Shown in pieces: positions 43,203-51,867 of a stretch of DNA of 64,000 nt. The number at the start of each line of letters is the position of its first letter. Positions within the stretch are counted from its first letter, which is position 1. The notes beneath the pieces were generated by a model. That model saw nothing but the letters and a program-made list of their open reading frames with translations, searched no databases and was not told the DNA's origin. The stretch comes from Agrobacterium tumefaciens (GTDB lineage Bacteria; Pseudomonadota; Alphaproteobacteria; Rhizobiales; Rhizobiaceae): contig NZ_CP115841.1 in the NCBI RefSeq assembly GCF_013318015.2, positions 1,984,001 through 2,048,000 on the forward strand, given 5' to 3'. Position numbers and translations under genes: made by a program.

Positions 43203-45506
43203 TCACTGACCGGTCGCGGGCTTTGCAGCCGCCCATTCGCGTAGCGCCGTGTCGAAGGCGGCGATGCCGTCATTGCCCTTTTGCAAGGTCAGAAGCGCAC
43301 GGCGGCCGTTGCGGTAGGAAACCGGGATGTCGATCCAGTTGCGGCTCTTCAACAGCTCCAGATTGGTCTTCATCGCATCCGGGAAGTCGTTAAGCGCGAT
43401 CATGTGGAAATCGTCGGTGATCTTGGCCGGAACCGCGATCAGGGCGTTACCACGATCCTGCTCCGTGCTCTTCATCGCGATACGCTGGACGCTGTCGATC
43501 GCGCCGCCTTCGAAGCCGGGCGAAACCGAGAAGACGATCTCGATCAGATGGCTTGCCGGAAGCGAAGGATCGGTGTTGCGCTTGAAGGTGATGAGCGCGC
43601 TGAGGCCACGTCCTGGAACCGTGATCTGGCCCTGCACCGTTGCGGACGGACGACCCTCATTGTCGTTCTCCTGCTGCAAGGACCAGGAAACGCTGCCCTG
43701 AATGGCGGTCGGAACCGTCTGGCCCAGCACTTCTTCGTAGAGGAACATGCGGTCGCCCGTGGCGGCAGCGGCCGCAGCAGGCGGCTGTGCCGGCGGCGTA
43801 CCAGCCGGAGTACCCGCAGCCGTATTGGCCGGAGCCTCGCCCGCAGGTGGCGGCGCGACATTCTGCTCATAGACCGACTGCCCTTCCGCCGTGACGGGCT
43901 GGCCATTGGCGCCCGGCGCCGGCCCGTCATCGCGCTCGGTCCCGTCGGCCAGAAGCCGCTGGGTGAACTTGGTGCCGGTGACGGACCCGTCATCGGCATG
44001 CGGCTGCGCCTGATGGTTGGTGGGGCTTGTCGTCGGCTGCTGCCCGCTGGCGGGCGGCTGCTGGGCAGCTGGCGGTGTGGATGTCGGCGTCTGCGCCGTA
44101 TTGGCTGGAGGCGTCTGGGTGCCGCCATCCTTCTGTGCCGATTGCACCAGGCCACCGACCATGTCGTTCAGCGCATCACGGTTCAACCAGAGCGCATAAC
44201 CACCACCGGCAAGAAGCCCGGCGCCCACAAGCGCAAGTACCAGCGAGGCATAATTCCGGCGCGGCTTCTTCTTGACCATGTAAGCGGGCGTCGCGGCACC
44301 AGCACCGAGAGCGGGCATTTCGTTCGTCGTTGCCCGGCTGGAAGACGATGCGCCATCATAGCCGATCAGTTCGTCCAGATCGTCCCAGGGCGTGCGCTCC
44401 TTGTTGTCCTTGGAGGCACGGTCATCGAAGGGATCGTTATCGGCGCGCGGCAACGCAGGCGTGGCCTTCGGCGGGATCGCGAGATCCGTGTCCTCGAAAT
44501 AGGACGAGAAGTCCTCGACGACAGCAGCCTTTTTCGGGGCCGTGTCTTCGGTTTGCCGGGGTTCGGAAAAATCGTCGTGCCCGCCAAAAATCGGATCGTG
44601 ATCGGCAGCAGCGCGGTAACCGGCATGCTCGTTCCCGTCGCGCCGCTCAGGCTCGAAGCTGACATCCGGGGCCTGATAGTGCTGAGCGGAATAACCGGCG
44701 ACGACGGAATGGTCGTCCCTCTCGTGGCGCACTTCGGCCTCGGCAGCCGGGCGAACATCCTCGTCCTGCGCTTCTTCGAGCTTGCGCCAGTCATCCTCGT
44801 CAACCGGCTGCGCCCAATGGGGCGGCACGGAATCATCGGCATGGGGGGCCGCCGCTTCAGGCGCGATATCGTCAACGCGCTCGTCCTCCGGCTGATAGGC
44901 CGGCTCTTCATGCGCGCGGGTGAAATAGGTACCGGCTTCCTCGTGAGGACCGGCTTCATGAACCGGCGCGACACGGGGCGGTTCGGGTGCGTCGTAAAGC
45001 TCCTCCGGCTCACGCGCGCCGTAATGCTGCTCCTCATGCGGGATTAAAGCGGCGACGGGTTCTTCGGGGAGAGGCTCCTCTTCGCGGGCGGGTTCTTCAT
45101 AAACCGGCTCTGGCTGGACAGGATAAACCGGCTCCGAATGTGCGGGCACAACCGGAGCAGGCTCTTCCTCCACCGGCTCGTACCGCTCGGCGGCATGAAC
45201 GGCAGGCTCTTCGGCAACGTCCTGCGGATGATAGACAGCATCCACCTCTTCCGCCACGGGGGAGAAAGCATCATCCTCCTCCAGTGCCGGCAAGGCCTCG
45301 GCATATTCACTGTCCACCTCGGCTATGGCGGCGTCCAGCTTGGCGATCTGCCGGCGCAACAATTCTTCCGGCGGACGTGGCTTCATATTCTCGAGCTGGC
45401 GCACAACCGCACTGCGCGCCTTGTCGTAAACCTTCGCCCGGTTTTCGGGAGTATTGTTCGCCAAGCCATCCACGGCCTTGCGAATGACTGCTACAAAATC
45501 CGCCAT
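43203..45506 (-). CDS. Large proline/acid-rich single-pass membrane protein of unknown function
   Basis: A 767-residue protein. A conserved helical N-terminus (MADFVAVIRKAVDGLANNTP...) is followed by about 300 low-complexity residues rich in Glu, Pro, Ala and His (~90-390). One membrane helix lies near residue 415 (LVLALVGAGLLAGGGYALWL), then a Pro/Thr/Gln-rich stretch (~450-590), then a globular C-terminal domain (~600-767; TVQGQITVPGRGLSALITFK, YRNGRRALLTLQKG). No enzyme motif is visible. It lies 70 bases downstream of purA on the same strand. I know it only as a conserved rhizobial hypothetical. Confidence 0.75.
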   Translation of the reverse strand: MADFVAVIRKAVDGLANNTPENRAKVYDKARSAVVRQLENMKPRPPEELLRRQIAKLDAAIAEVDSEYAEALPALEEDDAFSPVAEEVDAVYHPQDVAEEPAVHAAERYEPVEEEPAPVVPAHSEPVYPVQPEPVYEEPAREEEPLPEEPVAALIPHEEQHYGAREPEELYDAPEPPRVAPVHEAGPHEEAGTYFTRAHEEPAYQPEDERVDDIAPEAAAPHADDSVPPHWAQPVDEDDWRKLEEAQDEDVRPAAEAEVRHERDDHSVVAGYSAQHYQAPDVSFEPERRDGNEHAGYRAAADHDPIFGGHDDFSEPRQTEDTAPKKAAVVEDFSSYFEDTDLAIPPKATPALPRADNDPFDDRASKDNKERTPWDDLDELIGYDGASSSSRATTNEMPALGAGAATPAYMVKKKPRRNYASLVLALVGAGLLAGGGYALWLNRDALNDMVGGLVQSAQKDGGTQTPPANTAQTPTSTPPAAQQPPASGQQPTTSPTNHQAQPHADDGSVTGTKFTQRLLADGTERDDGPAPGANGQPVTAEGQSVYEQNVAPPPAGEAPANTAAGTPAGTPPAQPPAAAAAATGDRMFLYEEVLGQTVPTAIQGSVSWSLQQENDNEGRPSATVQGQITVPGRGLSALITFKRNTDPSLPASHLIEIVFSVSPGFEGGAIDSVQRIAMKSTEQDRGNALIAVPAKITDDFHMIALNDFPDAMKTNLELLKSRNWIDIPVSYRNGRRALLTLQKGNDGIAAFDTALREWAAAKPATGQ

Positions 45507-45576
45507 AAGCACTTTCTCGTCGTGACCGGCGACGTACCGGCCCGATATGGTTTATGAATCTAGATCGCCGAGGACA

Positions 45577-46875
45577 TTAGTCCTCAAACGGATCAGTCAC
45601 AAGTATGGTGTCGTCACGCTCCGGACTTGTCGACAGAAGCGCGACAGGCGCCCCGATCAGTTCTTCCACCTGACGGACATATTTAATTGCCTGAGCAGGC
45701 AAATCCGCCCATTTTCGGGCGCCGACGGTAGATTCTTTCCAGCCTTCCAGCGTGACATAGATCGGCTCAACACGAGCCTGCGCACCCTGGCTTGCGGGAA
45801 GATGATCGATTTCCTGCCCGTCGAGCTTGTAGCCGACGCAGATTTTCAGCTCGTCCAGACCGTCGAGAACGTCAAGCTTGGTGAGCGCGATGCCGGTGAT
45901 GCCGTTGGTGGCGACCGACTGGCGCACCAGCGCTGCGTCAAACCAGCCACAACGACGCTTGCGGCCGGTGACAGTGCCGAACTCATGGCCCTTTTCGCCC
46001 AGGAACTGGCCGATTTCGTCATGCAGCTCGGTCGGGAAAGGACCTTCGCCAACGCGGGTCGTATAGGCCTTGGTGATGCCGAGAATATAACCCAGCGAAC
46101 CCGGACCCATGCCCGAACCGGCAGCGGCCTGACCGGCAACCGTGTTGGAAGAGGTGACATAGGGGTATGTGCCGTGGTCGATATCGAGCAGCGAGCCCTG
46201 CGCGCCTTCGAACAGGATGCGCGCACCGGCGCGGCGCTTCTTGTCGAGCAGCAGCCATACGGTTTCGCTGAACGGCAGGATGCGTTCTGCAACCGAGCTC
46301 AACTCTTCCATGATGGTTTCATGCGAAACTTCAGCAGCGCCGAAGCCGCGACGCAGCGCATTGTGATGCGTCAGGATGCGATCGACCTTGGCGGACAGCG
46401 CCTCCATGTCGGCCAGATCCATGACGCGGATGGCGCGGCGGCCGACCTTGTCTTCGTAGGCCGGGCCGATGCCGCGGCGCGTGGTGCCGATCTTGGTGCC
46501 GCTGTTGGAGGCGGCGTCTTCGCGCATGCCATCAAGTTCGCGGTGCAGGGAAAGAATGAGCGTGGCATTGTCTGCAATGCGCAGGTTTTCCGGCGTAACC
46601 TTTACGCCCTGCACTTCCAGACGGCCGATTTCAGCGATCAGCGCATGCGGATCGACCACGACGCCGTTGCCGATGACGGCGAGCTTGCCCGGACGCACGA
46701 CGCCGGAAGGCAGAAGCGAAAGCTTGTAGCTGATGCCATCGATGACAAGAGTATGGCCGGCATTGTGGCCGCCCTGATACCGCACGACGACATCTGCCCG
46801 CTCGGACAGCCAGTCGACAATCTTGCCTTTGCCTTCGTCGCCCCACTGCGAGCCGACCACCACAACATTCGTCAT
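45577..46875 (-). CDS. purA: Adenylosuccinate synthetase
   Basis: Joins IMP and aspartate using GTP, the first committed step to AMP. The 432-residue length is normal. The N-terminal P-loop [48 protein letters not shown] and [21 protein letters not shown] are all diagnostic when read in blocks. The GTP/Mg-binding and catalytic His (GHNAGHT) are intact. Confidence 0.98.
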   Translation of the reverse strand: MTNVVVVGSQWGDEGKGKIVDWLSERADVVVRYQGGHNAGHTLVIDGISYKLSLLPSGVVRPGKLAVIGNGVVVDPHALIAEIGRLEVQGVKVTPENLRIADNATLILSLHRELDGMREDAASNSGTKIGTTRRGIGPAYEDKVGRRAIRVMDLADMEALSAKVDRILTHHNALRRGFGAAEVSHETIMEELSSVAERILPFSETVWLLLDKKRRAGARILFEGAQGSLLDIDHGTYPYVTSSNTVAGQAAAGSGMGPGSLGYILGITKAYTTRVGEGPFPTELHDEIGQFLGEKGHEFGTVTGRKRRCGWFDAALVRQSVATNGITGIALTKLDVLDGLDELKICVGYKLDGQEIDHLPASQGAQARVEPIYVTLEGWKESTVGARKWADLPAQAIKYVRQVEELIGAPVALLSTSPERDDTILVTDPFED

Positions 46876-47114
46876 TTCTTGCTTTCCTGCTCATGGCGCT
46901 TGCGCGCCCGATAACCCGATGGGAAACCCAAACCCGCGAATGTATACTGCGTTGTTTTACGGAAAGCGACCCTGTTTCTTATGGTGAATTTTGCTTTTTC
47001 CGTGACAAAACGTCGAATTCCGCATTATCTCGCCCCGTGGGGGACAAGCGCGGACACAAGGCCGCTATTCACCCCTTAGCCTTTTCCCGCCCCTTGAAGA
47101 AGCGAAACATCAGC

Positions 47115-48002
47115 GTGCCTTCGAAAGCCTATCTCGCCCTCATCATCGCCACGCTCTGCTGGGGTGGCAATACCGTTGCCGGAAAGCTCGCCGTCGGCCA
47201 CATCAGCCCCATGGCGTTTACCTTCCTGCGCTGGGTTTTGGCCGTCGCCATCATCTTCGCCATTTCCTTGCCGCAGCTCATCAAGGACTGGCCGGTGGTG
47301 AAAAAACGCCTGCCTTACTTCTTCGTGCTCGGCAGTATCGGTTACACCGCCTTCAACGTCTTTCTTTATACCGCGCTTCAGCACACCTCCGCCATCAATG
47401 CCGCCGTCATCCAGGCGGGCATTCCCATGGTCATATTCGTGCTGAACTTCATCCTGTTCCGCACTCGCGTGCTGTTCGGCCAGATCGCCGGTTTCTGTCT
47501 CACCATTGCCGGCGTGGCGCTTCTCGCCTCGCATGGTGATCCGGTCTCGCTGCTGCAACTGGAGATGAATGCCGGCGACGCCATCATGCTGCTGGCGGTG
47601 CTGGTCTATGCCATCTACACCGTCATCCTGCGCTGGAAACCAATCGTGGACTGGCGCACGCTGATGGCGATCCCAGCCTTTTTCGCCCTCCTAACCTCAG
47701 TCCCGCTGGTCTTTTGGGAAATCTCACGCGACAACGTCGTCTGGCCCGATCAGAAGGGTTGGGTGCTGGTGGTCTATGCCGCCATCTTCGCGTCGCTCAT
47801 CGCCCAGATCCTGTACATCAAGGGCGTGGAGCAGATCGGCGCCAACCGCGCCGGCCTTTTCATCAACCTCGTCCCCGTCTTCGGCACGCTTCTCTCCGTC
47901 ATCGTCCTCAGCGAAACCCTGCATCCCTACCAGATCGCGGCGCTGGTGATGGCGCTGGCCGGCATTGCCGTGGCGGAACGAAAAAAATCGCCGGCTTCCT
48001 GA
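47115..48002 (+). CDS. EamA-family (DMT) transporter
   Basis: A 295-residue inner-membrane protein with ten hydrophobic segments in two EamA repeats. The N-terminus AYLALIIATLCWGGNTVAGK and the second repeat's ASLIAQILYIKGVEQIGANR and LSETLHPYQIAALVMALAG are typical of drug/metabolite exporters. Substrate unknown. I start it at GTG 47115 because the first helix begins three residues later; the frame is open 74 codons further upstream without coding character. Confidence 0.88.
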   Translation: MPSKAYLALIIATLCWGGNTVAGKLAVGHISPMAFTFLRWVLAVAIIFAISLPQLIKDWPVVKKRLPYFFVLGSIGYTAFNVFLYTALQHTSAINAAVIQAGIPMVIFVLNFILFRTRVLFGQIAGFCLTIAGVALLASHGDPVSLLQLEMNAGDAIMLLAVLVYAIYTVILRWKPIVDWRTLMAIPAFFALLTSVPLVFWEISRDNVVWPDQKGWVLVVYAAIFASLIAQILYIKGVEQIGANRAGLFINLVPVFGTLLSVIVLSETLHPYQIAALVMALAGIAVAERKKSPAS

Positions 48003-48055
48003 TCCCGTAAGGGTCTGGAAAACCGGCGCAGTCTGGCAGGCATGAAAAGTTAGGG

Positions 48056-48595
48056 TTAGAGCGCGGTTTCGCGCTCAACCGGAGAGAAAGCGGCGTTGCC
48101 GAGCACGATATCGCCCTTGTCGGTGCTCACAATGAGCACCTTTTCGAGCGATCCGTCATCATCAAGCAAAAAGGCAAGGCGCAGTGCTGCGGAAGACCAG
48201 CCGGCACCGGCCAGTGCCGTGCGCTTGATCGCGGCACAATCGCCACAATCATTGGCGCTTACCGAAGGCGTTGCCGGAACATCGGCTGAAAAGCCGGAGA
48301 AATAATCATCGAGTGCGCCCATGGTGGCGTTCACATCGCGGTTGACGCGCAGCAGTTCATCGCGGCGTTCGCCGGTCAGCGGTGCGGCAATCGTCGAAAC
48401 GCATTGGCCGGCGGACAGAACGCAGCCATCAAAACCGCCGGGCGCCGAAATACCGATCTGTGTTACGGCGCTCTTTTCGGCTGCGGCAAAGCTGCGTGCA
48501 AAACCGGCGGCACCAGCCGCATCGGCATGAGTGGACATGGAAGCAATGGCAATTCCGCAGATGGCGGCAGCAATAATCTTCTTCAGCATTTTCAT
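48056..48595 (-). CDS. Degenerate transglutaminase-like cysteine peptidase (BTLCP) family protein
   Basis: A 179-residue secreted protein with a signal peptide cleaved near STHADA-AG. NRDVNATMGALDDYF, NDCGDCAAIKRTALAGAGWS and ALRLAFLLDDDGSLEKVLIV follow the BTLCP layout, where a catalytic Cys sits in the GDC motif and a His follows in an (E)GHAVL-type strand. Here the Cys is present but the His position reads LEKVLI, so the triad is probably broken. It may act as a binding or regulatory protein. Start at 48595 or at 48589; GGGG spacing favours 48589. Confidence 0.65.
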   Translation of the reverse strand: MKMLKKIIAAAICGIAIASMSTHADAAGAAGFARSFAAAEKSAVTQIGISAPGGFDGCVLSAGQCVSTIAAPLTGERRDELLRVNRDVNATMGALDDYFSGFSADVPATPSVSANDCGDCAAIKRTALAGAGWSSAALRLAFLLDDDGSLEKVLIVSTDKGDIVLGNAAFSPVERETAL

Positions 48596-48832
48596 ACCCC
48601 GTTTGACGATCCGCCGGCTTGTGCCGGTCTCGATTTCTGTTTTCCGCAGCGGCCCCGTCCTTGCAGGTTGTCCGCTCCTTGTCTGTGATCCCACAATGGC
48701 ACAGCACTGTTTTCAGCCGCTTTAAGCCGATTGCTACAATTTTATCGGTTTTCATTTTTGTACAGGGGGCAGGCTCTCCGGAAACATAGCCCGCGCCCGT
48801 CGCCCCGAAACCGAGGCAACGCTTAGAAGCGA

Positions 48833-48902
48833 TAAAGGGGCCGCATCGCTGCGGGAGTATCAAATGGTGTAGTAGGGTTTTGCAGACGATGCGGCCCCGG
48901 CT
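48833..48902 (-). ncRNA. Possible small structured RNA or long-loop hairpin
   Basis: GGGGCCGCATCG (48837-48848) and CGATGCGGCCCC (48887-48898) are perfectly complementary. CTGC/GCAG extends the stem to about 16 bp with one bulge. The 30-odd-base loop contains CCCTACTACACC on the minus strand. On that strand the stem is followed by TTTATC, like a terminator. It is isolated from both neighbouring genes. Whether it is transcribed is unknown; a repeat remnant is the alternative. Confidence 0.3.
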
Positions 48903-49202
48903 TCAACATGTGACCCGCCCGCCAAACCGGTTCCTGTTTGGAGGATGAGCATATGCCGGCCGCCTCAACCGTGACATCGGGAAACTCCCCGGTTTTGGCC
49001 GCCTGCCCCGCCCACCTTGCGCCGCGCGCACGCTGGATGACCGGGATGGGATAAGCATAAGCGGCTTTGTGAGACCGGGGATGTGCGGGGATGCCGGCAA
49101 TGCCATGCCCGGAAAAAAACGCCACTCACCCCATGGTTTTGCCGCATCCCGGACACAGGAATTTTCAGCGGGTTAACAAGCGCTTGATCGGCGGCATTTG
49201 AA

Positions 49203-49217
49203 TTAACCTTGTCTTAA
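49203..49217 (+). promoter_or_regulatory. Exact CtrA box upstream of the lytic transglycosylase
   Basis: TTAACCTTGTCTTAA is a full TTAA-N7-TTAA match, 54 bases before the ATG of the transglycosylase gene. The CC after the first TTAA also fits the extended consensus. Regulation by CtrA is inferred. Confidence 0.65.
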
Positions 49218-49271
49218 AACCCGACGTTAATGGTTAGCAATTTAAGAATTGCGGAACGAAAGGGTTCCGCG

Positions 49272-49856
49272 ATGCGTGGCGTATTTGCCGTTGTTTTACT
49301 GATGACTGTTCTGGCCGGTTGCGCAACCGCACCGTCGCAGGTCACCAATGCCTGTGCGATTTTCGAGCAGCGGAACGGCCTCTTCAACAACTGGCGACGT
49401 GACGCGAGGGCAGCCGAACGGGAGTTCGGCGTGCCGGTGCCGGTGATGATGGCAACGATCTACACCGAATCTGCCTTCCGCCCCTATGCCCGCCCGCCGC
49501 GCACCAAACTCTTCGGCTTCATTCCCTGGACGCGCCAGTCCACCGCTTACGGTTATGCCCAGGCGCTGGACGGTACATGGGAGGTCTACAAACGCGAAAC
49601 CGGCCGCTGGTCGGCCAGCCGCACGGATTTCACCGACGCAATCCATTTCGTCGGCTGGTATCACGCCAAGAGCCGCCGCGAAAACGGCATTGCGCTGAAC
49701 GATCCCTATAACCTCTACCTCGCCTATTATTCCGGCCATGCCGGTTACGCCAAGGGAAGCTGGCGCAACAATTCCGCCGTCCAGAAAGCCGCCCGCCGCT
49801 CCGCCAACATGGCGCTGCGTTACGAGGCGCAGTTGCAGCAATGCGGATATCGCTAA
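49272..49856 (+). CDS. Lipoprotein lytic transglycosylase (SLT domain)
   Basis: A 194-residue peptidoglycan-cleaving enzyme, probably anchored in the outer membrane. The signal ends in a lipobox LAGC (Cys18). The SLT domain has the catalytic Glu in MMATIYTESAFRPYA (TES), then TAYGYAQALDGTWEVYKRET and LNDPYNLYLAYYSGHAGYAKGSW-type segments. AAAGGG precedes the ATG at 49272. The CtrA box upstream suggests cell-cycle-timed wall remodelling. Confidence 0.88.
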   Translation: MRGVFAVVLLMTVLAGCATAPSQVTNACAIFEQRNGLFNNWRRDARAAEREFGVPVPVMMATIYTESAFRPYARPPRTKLFGFIPWTRQSTAYGYAQALDGTWEVYKRETGRWSASRTDFTDAIHFVGWYHAKSRRENGIALNDPYNLYLAYYSGHAGYAKGSWRNNSAVQKAARRSANMALRYEAQLQQCGYR

Positions 49857-49914
49857 GGCGGGTGTAGCAGGATCGTTCTGCCTGGATGCGATGCGGAAAG
49901 GCGGATCACCTACC

Positions 49915-49952
49915 CTCACCGTCACCCCGGACTAGATCCGGCATGACGGTGA
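49915..49952. repeat. GTCACC/GTCAT-type palindrome
   Basis: CTCACCGTCACCCCGG and CCGGCATGACGGTGAG pair around ACTAGAT with one mismatch, between the transglycosylase gene and the converging hydrolase gene. It could also act as a bidirectional 3' hairpin. Confidence 0.7.
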
Positions 49953-49973
49953 GGAAGGAGGCCGGGCAGAAAG

Positions 49974-50588
49974 CTACCCTCCATAAGGCGCCAGAAACGC
50001 CCGCACCGCCTCGATTTCGTTCGAACGAATTTCATGCCCGCCCGGATGCCACACCGTTTTCACCGTGCCGCCCTGCGCTTCAAGGCTCTTTTCCAGCGCC
50101 TTCGTCAGCGGCACCGGGCAGATGGGATCGCGTTCTCCGGCCGTGATCAACACCCGGCGCGAGGATTTGGCCGCAGCCGCCTGCGGCTCGAACGGGATGA
50201 GCGGATGCATCAGCACGGCGGCATCAAAAAGCTCCGGCTGTTCGATCAGCACATTTGCGAGAATATTCGCGCCGTTGGAAAAACCGAGACCGATAACCGG
50301 ACCAGCCTGATAGTGCTCCCGGTTGGCTTTGACGAAATCCGCCAGCTTGGCTGTTGCCCGCTCTAGATCGGCCATGTCGTAAACGCCCTCACCCGTGCGC
50401 CGGAAAAACCGCGCAGCGCCATGTTCGGCGACATCGCCGAGCGGCGAGACAATCGTGGCATTCGGCAACAGGCCCGAGCCGAAATCGAAGAACTGGTTTT
50501 CATCACCGCCGGTGCCGTGCAGCACGACGAAAAGCGGTGCACCCGCAACGCCGGCACGGGATTTGTGGAAATATGTGTCTTTGGTCAT
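49974..50588 (-). CDS. mhqD: Alpha/beta hydrolase, phospholipase/carboxylesterase family (MhqD-like)
   Basis: A 204-residue cytoplasmic carboxylesterase-like protein. PLFVVLHGTGGDENQFFDFG is the oxyanion region, VIGLGFSNGANILANV holds the nucleophile (G-F-S-N-G), ITAGERDPICP the Asp and HPGGHEIRSNE the His. Together with the dioxygenase gene upstream it matches the mhqO-mhqD pairing known from Bacillus quinone-stress regulons, so a role in handling quinones or catechols is inferred. The symbol is by similarity and context. Confidence 0.75.
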   Translation of the reverse strand: MTKDTYFHKSRAGVAGAPLFVVLHGTGGDENQFFDFGSGLLPNATIVSPLGDVAEHGAARFFRRTGEGVYDMADLERATAKLADFVKANREHYQAGPVIGLGFSNGANILANVLIEQPELFDAAVLMHPLIPFEPQAAAAKSSRRVLITAGERDPICPVPLTKALEKSLEAQGGTVKTVWHPGGHEIRSNEIEAVRAFLAPYGG

Positions 50589-50757
50589 TGGATAATCCTT
50601 TCTGAAAGGAGAAATTCAGCGATACCGAACTCACTCTGCCGCAAGGCATTGGGCATCACATGTCGAGCGAGAGGTTTCAGCGTGTCGTCTTCTCCCCGGA
50701 CGGGGAGAAGAAAAGAGTGGCAAACGTCCTGCCAAAGGATGGCCAGGTCCGATAGGG

Positions 50758-51702
50758 TTAAACCGCCTTCTCGTCACCCAGCGGCTCCAGCTGCTTTTCC
50801 AGCTGGGCGCGCAGATGCGCGTGCTGGGTCGGCAGCTTCAGCGCCTCGCCGAGATGCGCCGTATCCTCATCGCGGTCGAAACCGGGCTCGTTGGTGGCCA
50901 CTTCGAACAGCACGCCGCCGGGCGTGCGGAAATAGATCGCCCAGAAATAATCGCGGTCGATCACCGGGGTCACCTGATAGCCGGTATCCATCAGCGCCTT
51001 GCGGACTTCGAGCTGTTTTTCGCGGTTTTCGACCGCAAAGGCGATGTGGTGCACCGAACCCGCGCCGAGGCGCGCGCCGGAGATGTTCGGCATGGTTTCG
51101 ATGTCGATGACATCAGCACCGTTGCCGCCGGGCATGCCGAGACGCAGCACGCCATCCTGGCGGTCCACTTCCTCATAACCCATGAACTTCAAAAGCTCGG
51201 CGGTCGCCCCTTCGTCACGGAGGCGCAAGGAGGCGCCCTGAAAACCGTGGATCGCCTGATCCGCACTGACCCCATTGCCGGTCCACTGCGTACGGGCATC
51301 ATCCTTGACCTCGACCAGCGCGAAACCATCACCATCGGGACCTTCAAAATGCAGGCGCTTGTTGCCGAATGCCTCGTCAGCCTTCAGACCGTCCACGCCC
51401 GCCTTGGAAAGACGATCCTGCCAGTAGCCGAGCGAGCCTTCCGGGACGGAAAACAGCGTTGTGCCCACTTCGCCGGTGCCGGGACGACCACGGGCAATGT
51501 GCGGGAACGGAAAATAGGTCATGACGGAGCCGGGCGTGCCGACCTCATCGCCATAATAGAGATGGTAGACATCCGGCGCATCGAAATTGACCGTCTTCTT
51601 CACCCGGCGCAGGCCGAGCGTATCGGTGAAAAAGCCGTTGTTCTGGCGCGCACTACCGGCCATGGAGGTGACGTGGTGCAGGCCCTTGATCTGGTTCAAC
51701 AT
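50758..51702 (-). CDS. mhqO: Ring-cleaving dioxygenase of the glyoxalase (VOC) fold, MhqO-like
   Basis: A 314-residue protein with two VOC modules. The first begins IKGLHHVTSMAGSARQNNGF with a metal His and continues LGLRRVKKTVNFD; the second has GAGSVHHIAFAVENREKQLE and GGVLFEVATNEPGFDRDED, where His and Glu metal ligands lie. This is the MhqO/extradiol-type family. It probably opens hydroquinone-like rings. The start MLNQIKG at 51702 has AAGGGG upstream. mhqD-like hydrolase lies 169 bases downstream on the same strand. Confidence 0.8.
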   Translation of the reverse strand: MLNQIKGLHHVTSMAGSARQNNGFFTDTLGLRRVKKTVNFDAPDVYHLYYGDEVGTPGSVMTYFPFPHIARGRPGTGEVGTTLFSVPEGSLGYWQDRLSKAGVDGLKADEAFGNKRLHFEGPDGDGFALVEVKDDARTQWTGNGVSADQAIHGFQGASLRLRDEGATAELLKFMGYEEVDRQDGVLRLGMPGGNGADVIDIETMPNISGARLGAGSVHHIAFAVENREKQLEVRKALMDTGYQVTPVIDRDYFWAIYFRTPGGVLFEVATNEPGFDRDEDTAHLGEALKLPTQHAHLRAQLEKQLEPLGDEKAV

Positions 51703-51867
51703 GATAAACCCCTTTTCGCCTTGGCGGCCCGTCAATCGGGCCAGCCGTGTTCATGGCGTGAAGATGGGGTAAGAAGTGCTGCGGGCATAGACCGGCAACA
51801 GGAACGGATTGTTCCCGATTGGTGAACGATAAAACCGACTGTTCAACTCAGTCGATAGAGGCATGCC

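Larger units (their letters stand above)
48596..49271. other. 676-base intergenic region with a long inverted repeat and a CtrA box
   Basis: No convincing gene; an open frame at 48823-49125 lacks coding character. It holds the 12-bp inverted repeat at 48837-48898 (listed separately) and the CtrA box at 49203-49217. Otherwise I see nothing recognisable. Confidence 0.5.

Noticed and set aside
43281..45047. 588-codon plus-strand open frame opposite the large membrane protein
   Set aside because: An Arg-rich, featureless product antisense to a low-complexity gene. The minus-strand frame has a proper start, a membrane helix and a folded C-terminal domain.
48823..49125. 100-codon minus-strand open frame in the 676-base gap
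   Set aside because: Composition is unlike neighbouring genes, no ribosome site, no recognisable motif, and it crosses one arm of the inverted repeat.
48596..49271. RNase P RNA, tmRNA or SRP RNA in the large gap
   Set aside because: None of the conserved core sequences of these RNAs could be found on either strand by eye.
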